This document shows positions 56,700 to 64,000 of a DNA stretch of 64,000 nucleotides, one piece after another. The notes under the pieces were generated by a model, which saw nothing but the letters and a program-made list of their open reading frames with translations, was not told the DNA's origin and did no database searches. Source of the DNA: Hyphomicrobiales bacterium (lineage in GTDB: Bacteria > Pseudomonadota > Alphaproteobacteria > Rhizobiales > Rhizobiaceae); the NCBI GenBank assembly GCA_900472175.1, contig UCHD01000030.1:21566-85565 (forward strand), read 5' to 3'. The position numbers were made by a program, and so were the translations under genes. Positions within the stretch are counted from its first letter, which is position 1. Every line of letters begins with the position of its first letter.

Positions 56700-56745
56700 G
56701 ACTCGTACGTTGTACGATAAAATTACATCGTACAACGTACGAGTC
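56700..56745. promoter_or_regulatory. Perfect nested inverted repeat, probable TetR operators
   Basis: Arm GACTCGTACGTTGTACGAT (56700-56718), an 8-base spacer, and its exact complement (56727-56745). Each arm contains its own palindrome TCGTAC-GTT-GTACGA or the reverse, so two dimer sites sit side by side between ridA-like and tetR. Confidence 0.8.
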
Positions 56746-56813
56746 AATCCGTCAGAATAGACATGCGCTGTATTGTCGGCTTACATCGGCATTCTGATCA
56801 GTGAGGACGACGG

Positions 56814-57506
56814 ATGGCAGGCAAAGATGGCGGTGCGCAAAGCAAACGGCCTCAACAGACAGATATGTCGATCCAGCCTGCGGATGAGCGCAGCGAACCG
56901 TCTCTCTCCCTGGAGCGGATCGTCGCCACTGCGGTAGAATTGCTGGATGCTGAGGGCATCGGCGGATTGAAGATGCGCCGGCTGGCTGATCGCCTCGGAG
57001 CAGGCGCCATGAGCCTCTATTGGCATGTCGCGAACAAGGAGGAAGTCGTTGATCTGGCCCTCAACGCGGTGCTCGAATATCGCGGATCGTCGGCAACGGG
57101 CAAGGCTGAAGATTGGCGCGCGGAAATCGTTCATATGCTCGAAGACTGGCGGACCAGCATGCTGAGCCATCCCTGGTCAGCGTCGCTGTTGCCGCAACGA
57201 GCCCTTGGCGTAAACATCCTCGGCCGGTTGGAGCTGCTGAGCAAGACCCTGGCCAGAGCCGGTGTCTCCGAGGCGGATCTGAACGCGGCGATATGGTCGC
57301 TCTGGAACTATGTGATCGGCGCGACCATCACCCGGGCGAGCTTTGACCTCTCGGAGGAGGACAGGACGGCCGGGCAGCAGCGACTGACGCGTCTCAGCGA
57401 ACATTACCCGACAATCGAACGCTCGCGTCTGCTGCTGGACAACGATTGGGATGGCGTTTTCAGGAAAGGTCTCGACTTCCTGCTGGATGGCCTCGTTCCA
57501 AAATGA
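56814..57506 (+). CDS. TetR/AcrR-family regulator
   Basis: A 230-residue repressor. The helix-turn-helix (IVATAVELLDAEGIGGLKMRRLADRLGAGAMSLYWHVANKEEV) occupies residues 36-80, followed by a TetR_C-type ligand domain. It is divergent from the secreted RidA-like gene, and the nested inverted repeat between them is the obvious operator, so it probably represses that gene and itself. Confidence 0.9.
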   Translation: MAGKDGGAQSKRPQQTDMSIQPADERSEPSLSLERIVATAVELLDAEGIGGLKMRRLADRLGAGAMSLYWHVANKEEVVDLALNAVLEYRGSSATGKAEDWRAEIVHMLEDWRTSMLSHPWSASLLPQRALGVNILGRLELLSKTLARAGVSEADLNAAIWSLWNYVIGATITRASFDLSEEDRTAGQQRLTRLSEHYPTIERSRLLLDNDWDGVFRKGLDFLLDGLVPK

Positions 57507-57533
57507 GGCTGGCAGCTGCCGAATCTCCGCGCA

Positions 57534-58082
57534 CTATTTGAGCGTCGAAATTTCGACCCGGCGATTGCGCCCGTCTTCCGGATCAGCCGGAAAGAGCAGG
57601 GCGGTTTCGCCAAATGCGCGTAAAACCAGCCGTCTCGGATCTATCTTGTAATGCGTCAGCAGATACCGCGTCGTTGATGCCGCCCGCGCCCGGCTGAGAT
57701 CGAGATTGTCAGCGTCGGTGCCGGCCGCATCCGTATGGCCGCCGATCAGGAACCGGTAGGAAGCAAGCTCGCTGGATTGCAGCGCTGTGCCGGCAGTGTC
57801 GAGAAGGCGCTCTGCCTGCGGTGTCAGTTTAGCCGAACCGAAGTGAAAATTGACCGCGAGATTGACCGTCGCCAAAAGCCTGTCGCCATAGCTGTTGACT
57901 GTTTCCAGATCCTTGGCGCCAACGATTTTCAATCCCCGGGTTTTCTCCTTCTGCGCCAGGGCCGGGTTGAGCGAGCGGATCAGCAGATCCGGTGTTGCCG
58001 TGGTCAGGACGTCCTGCGCTGAAGCCGCGACTGGCAGCAGGCCAAGACTGAAAATCAGAGATTTGACAAAAGCATACCGCAT
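57534..58082 (-). CDS. OmpA-family peptidoglycan-binding protein
   Basis: A 182-residue exported protein with a signal peptide (to about residue 22, ASA). The C-terminal 110 residues form an OmpA domain: VNFHFGSAKLTPQAERLLD, GGHTDAAGTDADNLDLSRARA and GETALLFPADPEDGRNRRVEI, the NxxxD-type peptidoglycan-binding region. It may anchor the outer envelope to the wall. The start at 58082 gives a normal signal peptide. Confidence 0.87.
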   Translation of the reverse strand: MRYAFVKSLIFSLGLLPVAASAQDVLTTATPDLLIRSLNPALAQKEKTRGLKIVGAKDLETVNSYGDRLLATVNLAVNFHFGSAKLTPQAERLLDTAGTALQSSELASYRFLIGGHTDAAGTDADNLDLSRARAASTTRYLLTHYKIDPRRLVLRAFGETALLFPADPEDGRNRRVEISTLK

Positions 58083-58212
58083 GTGGGCGCCCCGGATCCC
58101 CAGCCAAGACATAAATGAACAATGGTCAATATTTGCAAAGAGTAGAAGTGCGTTCAACCACCGTCAATTCGCAAACGGGGCATGACCGGTCGGGATCATC
58201 TTGACCCACCGG

Positions 58213-58250
58213 CGGCGGCGGGCCTGTTCCCACAGGAACAGCCCGCCGGT
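58213..58250 (-). terminator. Terminator of the yceI-cybB unit
   Basis: GGCGGGC-CTGTTCC, CACA loop, GGAACAGCCCGCC with one bulged C. It lies 38 nt after the YceI stop. Confidence 0.65.
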
Positions 58251-58287
58251 CTGGGGGAGATTGGCGCGGAGAGACTTGCAAAAAAAA

Positions 58288-58881
58288 CTAGTGTTTTTGC
58301 CCGTTCACCATCATGTCGAACTCAACGATGTTCGAGTAGATCGGGATTCCGACCGACATGTCGTACCGGGTGCGGTAGACGCCGCCCTGGATGTGAAAGC
58401 CGATGACCCGCCGGTTCCATTTGGTTAGCGTCGCATCGAAATGTTCGGTTCGGGTCGTTCCCTTGGCCGTGAGATTGCCTTCGATCTGCGCCGTATCCTC
58501 GCCAGTGCGGGTAATCTTGGTCGAGCGGAAGACGATTTTCGGATAGGACGCGGTATCGAACACGGCGGTGGAGCGCAGGAAGTTCTCGATGCGTGGTTCG
58601 CCGGTCTGAACGGTTTCCGGAAAGAGCGCAAATTCCACCACGGATTTTTCGATATCACCGCGATCCAGTTGGAAGGTGCCGGAGAATTTGGTGAATTTGC
58701 CGGAAATGCCGCCGCCGCCGACCTGGCCGACCTTGAAGTTGATCTGTGACGATCCGTCGATATCGTAGCGGCCGGCCGCGTCATCCAGCGTCGGCGCCTT
58801 GGCTTGAGACAAGGCCGGATGAGCCACGAGACCCGCAAGTGTCATCAATGCGGCGGTGATTACCATTGAATGCGCAGACAT
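58288..58881 (-). CDS. YceI-family periplasmic protein
   Basis: A 197-residue exported lipocalin-like protein. Signal peptide to about residue 26; RYDIDGSSQINFKVGQVGGGGISGKF and FPETVQTGEPRIENFLRST are YceI blocks. YceI proteins bind polyisoprenoid or amide lipids in a hydrophobic pocket. GAAGGA lies upstream of the ATG at 58881. It follows the cytochrome b561 gene by 65 nt on the same strand, a frequent pairing. Confidence 0.9.
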   Translation of the reverse strand: MSAHSMVITAALMTLAGLVAHPALSQAKAPTLDDAAGRYDIDGSSQINFKVGQVGGGGISGKFTKFSGTFQLDRGDIEKSVVEFALFPETVQTGEPRIENFLRSTAVFDTASYPKIVFRSTKITRTGEDTAQIEGNLTAKGTTRTEHFDATLTKWNRRVIGFHIQGGVYRTRYDMSVGIPIYSNIVEFDMMVNGQKH

Positions 58882-58946
58882 TTTTATGGTCCTTCCCAAT
58901 TGCCCGGTTTTCGTCGTGTAAGACGCACGATGCAGCGGAAATATTC

Positions 58947-59507
58947 CTAGCTGCGGCGGCTGCGCAGCATGCGGACAAGCACCGCGTCGTGGCGGATGAA
59001 GTGATGGTGGAGGGCCGCCGCCGCATGCAGCAACACAAGTGCTGCAAGGCCGTAGGCGAGAATGGCGTGGGCGGTTGTCCACAAGGTTTCGGCAACGGTG
59101 GATTTGTCGAGCGGCAGATGCGGGATGACGACGAGATTGAAATAGAAGCTTGGGATGTCCAGCGTCGAGGTCGAGGCGAGCGCCCAGCCGGTGAACGGCA
59201 CGGCCAGCGTCAGGCAGAGAATCAGGATGTGGACGGCAAAACTCGCCCATTTTTCCCGCACCGAGAGCCCGGCAACGGCCACGGGATGTCGGCTGGCCAA
59301 CCACCAGAGGACCCGGATGATGCAGAGGCCAAGGGCCGTGAACCCGAAGGACTTGTGCCATTGGAAAAGATCGAATTGCAGCATCGGGTCGATATCCGGC
59401 CGGGTCATGATATAGCCAAGCACCAGCAACCCGGCGATCAGGATGGCAATCGTCCAGTGAAGCAGAATGGTCACCCACCCGAACGTATCCGGCCCGTTGC
59501 GCAGCAT
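58947..59507 (-). CDS. Cytochrome b561
   Basis: A 186-residue inner-membrane diheme cytochrome with four helices. The N-terminal TILLHWTIAILIAGLLVLGY and QWHKSFGFTALGLCIIRVLWW hold two heme-ligand histidines; TAHAILAYGLAALVLLHAAAALHHHF holds the others. It probably shuttles electrons between quinol and a periplasmic partner such as superoxide. The ATG at 59507 has GGAGATCGGTG upstream; a longer in-frame start is possible. Confidence 0.9.
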   Translation of the reverse strand: MLRNGPDTFGWVTILLHWTIAILIAGLLVLGYIMTRPDIDPMLQFDLFQWHKSFGFTALGLCIIRVLWWLASRHPVAVAGLSVREKWASFAVHILILCLTLAVPFTGWALASTSTLDIPSFYFNLVVIPHLPLDKSTVAETLWTTAHAILAYGLAALVLLHAAAALHHHFIRHDAVLVRMLRSRRS

Positions 59508-59713
59508 CACCGATCTCCGGCTGTCAAAAGCACTGGCCGAATCATCGCTCTTTCGCGCGGTGCGGACAAGCCGATCAGCCTTCACGGTTTCGATACCGGT
59601 ACTTGGAAAACCGGCCTTAGTACGACTATCCCCATTGGCGGCGTGCTTTTCTTTGCCCGGCTTATTTGCTAGGGCCTTTGCCGGGAAAAGGACAATGCCC
59701 TTAAGGAGACGAC

Positions 59714-60484
59714 ATGACGCCCGAGGTAAAACCGCTTGTTGCCGGAAACTGGAAAATGAATGGTCTGCGGGCGTCGCTCGATCAGATCAAGGCGATGGCG
59801 GAAGGCGTCAAGGGCAATCTGTCGAACAAGGTCGAAACGCTGATTTGCCCGCCCGCGACGCTGCTCTATGTGGCAACGGCGCTCTGCGATGACAGTCCGC
59901 TTATGATCGGCGCACAGGATTGCCACGAAAAGGTCTCCGGCGCCCATACCGGTGACATCTCCGCCGAAATGATCGCCGATTGCTTCGGCACCCATGTCAT
60001 CGTCGGCCATTCCGAGCGCCGCACCGATCACAAGGAGAGCGACGCTCTGGTGCGCGCTAAGGCCGAGGCTGCCTATGCTGCCGACTTGATTGCTATCATC
60101 TGCATCGGCGAGACCGGCGACGAGCGCAAGGGCGGTCAGACGCTGGACGTCCTGAAGCGTCAGCTCGCAGGCTCGATTCCTGATAGCGCCACTGCTGAAA
60201 ACACCGTGATTGCCTATGAACCGGTCTGGGCAATCGGCACTGGCCTGACCCCGACGGCAGCTGACGTCGAGGAAGCCCATGCTTTCCAGCGCTCCGAGCT
60301 CGTCGCACGCTTTGGCCCGGCCGGTGCAAAGATGCGCATCCTCTATGGCGGCTCCGTCAAGCCGGGCAATGCCAGGGAACTGATGGGCGTTGCCAATGTC
60401 GATGGTGCGCTGATCGGCGGCGCAAGCTTGAAAGCCGACGATTTCCTCGCCATCTACCGGGCGTATGAAGAATTGACGGCTTAA
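59714..60484 (+). CDS. tpiA: Triosephosphate isomerase
   Basis: A 256-residue glycolytic enzyme interconverting dihydroxyacetone phosphate and glyceraldehyde 3-phosphate. Catalytic residues Lys14 (GNWKMNG), His99 (VGHSERR) and Glu169 (AYEPVWAIG) are present, and the phosphate loop [10 protein letters not shown] is intact. AAGGAG precedes the ATG. The order tpiA-secG-pyrG is typical of the Rhizobiales. Confidence 0.97.
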   Translation: MTPEVKPLVAGNWKMNGLRASLDQIKAMAEGVKGNLSNKVETLICPPATLLYVATALCDDSPLMIGAQDCHEKVSGAHTGDISAEMIADCFGTHVIVGHSERRTDHKESDALVRAKAEAAYAADLIAIICIGETGDERKGGQTLDVLKRQLAGSIPDSATAENTVIAYEPVWAIGTGLTPTAADVEEAHAFQRSELVARFGPAGAKMRILYGGSVKPGNARELMGVANVDGALIGGASLKADDFLAIYRAYEELTA

Positions 60485-60759
60485 GTTCGCCGAACAGCGG
60501 CCGCGGCAATTGTGCCGCATCTCAACCTTCTACAGCGCTTTTGCGCGTCATGTTCGATGCGGGGCGCTGTAGGGGCTTTTAATGCGCGGTGGCTTGGTAT
60601 ATGCAGCCGCAACACTAATCTTTGCCGCCTGGAGCGGACGCAGAAACTTGCGTTGCAATTTCGATGCGTCTCCCATGCCGGACGATCACTCGATCGCGTT
60701 TCAGATCAGGCTTTCTCATGAAGCCGGGCGAGGCGTGATCTAAGGCAGGACTGGACAAA

Positions 60760-61245
60760 ATGCAGACCGTATTGCTTGTCATCTATCTCATGGTTGTGCT
60801 GGCGCTGATCGGCGTCGTGCTCATTCAGCGTTCCGAAGGCGGCGGCCTCGGTATCGGCGGCGGCTCGGGCTTCATGTCCGCACGTGGCACCGCCAATGCG
60901 CTGACCCGCACCACGGCGATCCTTGCAACTTTGTTCTTCGTGCTGGCGCTCGGCATGGGCATTCTCGCCCGTTACCAGCCGAACGCTACCGACGTTCTCG
61001 ACCGCATCCCCGGCACGACCAACAACGGCAACGGCGTGCTTGATTCGCTCGGCGGCGGCACGACACCGCCGGCTGGCGAGACGCCTGCCCAGACACCGAC
61101 GCAGACACCCGCACAGTCCGGCGCCGCCACCCAGACGCCTGCGACCACGACGCCGGCGACGACTCAGACCCCTGCCACGCAGACACCTGCGACGACCGAA
61201 ACAAAGCCGGCAACATCCGGTTCGGAAGTCCCAAGCGGCCAGTAA
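60760..61245 (+). CDS. secG: Preprotein translocase subunit SecG with long PT-rich tail
   Basis: A 161-residue SecG. Two membrane helices (about 2-23 and 48-70) flank the conserved RSEGGGLGIGGGSGFMSARGTANALTR loop. Residues 100-161 form a threonine/proline/glutamine-rich tail with repeated TPAQTP and ATTTPAT units, which is far longer than E. coli SecG and probably unstructured. SecG supports SecYEG translocation. A strong terminator follows. Confidence 0.93.
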   Translation: MQTVLLVIYLMVVLALIGVVLIQRSEGGGLGIGGGSGFMSARGTANALTRTTAILATLFFVLALGMGILARYQPNATDVLDRIPGTTNNGNGVLDSLGGGTTPPAGETPAQTPTQTPAQSGAATQTPATTTPATTQTPATQTPATTETKPATSGSEVPSGQ

Positions 61246-61266
61246 GGCCCAAGGCAGATATAATCG

Positions 61267-61295
61267 CCGGCGGAAGCCAGTCTTCCGCCGGTTTT
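61267..61295 (+). terminator. Rho-independent terminator of secG
   Basis: CCGGCGGAAG, CCAGT loop, CTTCCGCCGG and TTTT. Confidence 0.9.
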
Positions 61296-61344
61296 CTTTT
61301 GTTTGAATTTTGCCACCCGAACCTTTTGAACGAAAAAATTCTGA

Positions 61345-63027
<1,683 letters not shown>

Positions 63028-63079
63028 GGTTTGCTGGCTGGTCATGGGCCAGCCGCCGATCGAAATCGTTGGAATGCTG

Positions 63080-63114
63080 AACCCGCCCGCGACAGAGAGT
63101 TGCGGGCGGGTTTT
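63080..63114 (+). terminator. Rho-independent terminator of pyrG
   Basis: AACCCGCCCGC, 11-nt loop, GCGGGCGGGTT and TTTT. Confidence 0.9.
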
Positions 63115-63276
63115 GTGTGTCTTTTAACATGTCTTTGGAATCAGCCCCGGTCCGTTGCAAAGCCGCGTTTCGACAACGGATTGTGGGCAAAGCCCCGGCC
63201 GCCTTCTGGCAGTGGTGTTTTCTGACGGATGCGATGATACGCACAATGGCGCCACACGGCGACCAGGAGATATCAA

Positions 63277-63696
63277 ATGGACCAGTCTGCGTACTCAATC
63301 GTGGTTCGAACCCCTTCCACCGAGGAATATCTGCATCTTCGTGCGGTGGCGGGGCTCAGTCCATTTTCGCAGGAGGCTGCGGATAAGGGCCTGCAGGGGA
63401 CGGTTTACGCCGTATCGGTGCTTCACGAGGGGGGCGCAGTCGGAATGGGACGATTGATCGGGGATGGCGGCTGCTTCTTTCAGGTCGTCGATATTGCTGT
63501 TCATCCTGAACATCAGGGCCGCGGGCTTGGAAAGGCGATCATGAAAGCCATCATGGGGCATGTGAAAAGCGAGCTTCCTACGTCAGCCTATGTCAGCCTG
63601 ATTGCGGACGTACCCGCAAATAAGCTCTATGAAAAGTTTGGCTTCAAAGAAACGGCCCCGCGGTCTCTCGGTATGGCCCATCGTGTAGCGCGCTAG
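63277..63696 (+). CDS. GNAT-family N-acetyltransferase
   Basis: A 139-residue acetyltransferase. FFQVVDIAVHPEHQGRGLGKAIMKAIM is the acetyl-CoA-binding motif (the HPEHQGRGLG loop is the signature), and YVSLIADVPANKLYEKFGF is motif B. It belongs to a common small GNAT group; the substrate is unknown. AGGAG lies upstream of the ATG. Confidence 0.9.
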   Translation: MDQSAYSIVVRTPSTEEYLHLRAVAGLSPFSQEAADKGLQGTVYAVSVLHEGGAVGMGRLIGDGGCFFQVVDIAVHPEHQGRGLGKAIMKAIMGHVKSELPTSAYVSLIADVPANKLYEKFGFKETAPRSLGMAHRVAR

Positions 63697-64000
63697 CATC
63701 CGCAATTAGGGCGCACCAGAATACGGCGTTAAGTCTCAAACGATAATCCAACCGTGGAAATGGTGGGAGATTTCCGTCGTAGTGGGGACCCATCGACGGC
63801 GCCAACATCTTGCACCTGCTCGTAAATTACGAGCAGGTCATTTTATTTCCTAGGATCTTCATCCCCGCAAATCCCCGCTCTGAAAAACCGTGTCATGATC
63901 ATGGGGTTCTGTCACGGATACACCGCAAGACGTTTGCGGCGAGGCAGAGCTGGCGCTCCACGGAAAGCCTCGTGGTCTCTCGCAAGGAGGCTGCGAACGT
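63697..64000. other. Unresolved right end
   Basis: About 300 bases with no supported gene. Apart from the palindrome at 63814-63838, I note a GC-rich final 100 bases that are open in several frames on both strands, so a gene may begin or end beyond the edge. Confidence 0.5.
63814..63838. promoter_or_regulatory. Perfect palindrome with 12-base arms
   Basis: ACCTGCTCGTAA, one A, TTACGAGCAGGT, followed on the plus strand by CATTTTATTTCC. It may be a terminator for the GNAT gene or an operator. Confidence 0.6.

Noticed and set aside
63697..64000. tmRNA or 6S RNA at the right end
   Set aside because: No tRNA-like ends, no tag reading frame and no long rod-like pairing could be found in the visible part.

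Overview
The window looks like a chromosomal segment of a member of the Rhizobiales, most likely Rhizobiaceae (Rhizobium/Agrobacterium-like). This rests on high-GC coding sequence, the block tpiA-secG-pyrG, an ATP12-type F1 assembly chaperone next to crcB/rluC, alphaproteobacterial protein families (DUF1489, DUF2336, DUF1883, DUF1345, DUF599) and a tRNA gene that encodes its own CCA. I did no database search; names come from motif and family recognition.

Layout. 1-2.8 kb: crcB, an RluA-family pseudouridine synthase, a HAD phosphatase and the start of an ATP12 gene, all on the minus strand. 2.8-7.1 kb: formaldehyde detoxification (fghA in an operon with yaiI-like, DUF1345 and secreted-protein genes, and adhC separately, behind a strong terminator) and an XRE regulator. 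7.3-14.7 kb: an EamA transporter, an unusual M50 protease, lipB, tRNA-Leu(GAG), a deformylase-like protein missing metal ligands, mgtE, and a MerR regulator with a palindrome upstream. 14.8-25.3 kb: a Tat-exported PhoX-type protein, small membrane enzymes, L-serine dehydratase, a SPOR-containing D,D-carboxypeptidase and a transglutaminase-like cysteine peptidase. 25.3-31.2 kb: the most irregular part, with an AT-rich gap, a frameshifted DUF1801 pseudogene, PilZ and PAS proteins, an orphan terminator that may mark a small RNA, a rhomboid protease, a CBS protein, a compositionally different small gene and a patatin-like lipase. 31.3-49 kb: hisI, folE, an IscU-like protein with yidD, small regulator/effector pairs, thrS, an acyltransferase, flavin enzymes, DUF2336 and parE.

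The most interesting system is at 50.3-56.0 kb. Five same-strand genes, with three 4-nt start/stop overlaps, encode a HAD-UbiA fusion resembling decaprenyl-phosphate phosphoribosyltransferase, a DprE1-like FAD oxidase, a four-helix EmrE/ArnE-like transporter, an extended SDR and a class III aminotransferase. The first two match the logic of mycobacterial DPA synthesis and of the NoeCHOP Nod-factor arabinosylation genes, but no classical DprE2-type ketoreductase is present. I infer a polyprenyl-phosphate pentose pathway, possibly with amination of a keto intermediate.

Right end, 56.1-64 kb: a secreted RidA-like protein divergent from a TetR regulator across a perfect nested inverted repeat, OmpA-like, YceI and cytochrome b561 genes, then tpiA-secG-pyrG and a GNAT acetyltransferase. 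The last 300 bases hold a perfect 12-bp-arm palindrome and no gene I can identify.
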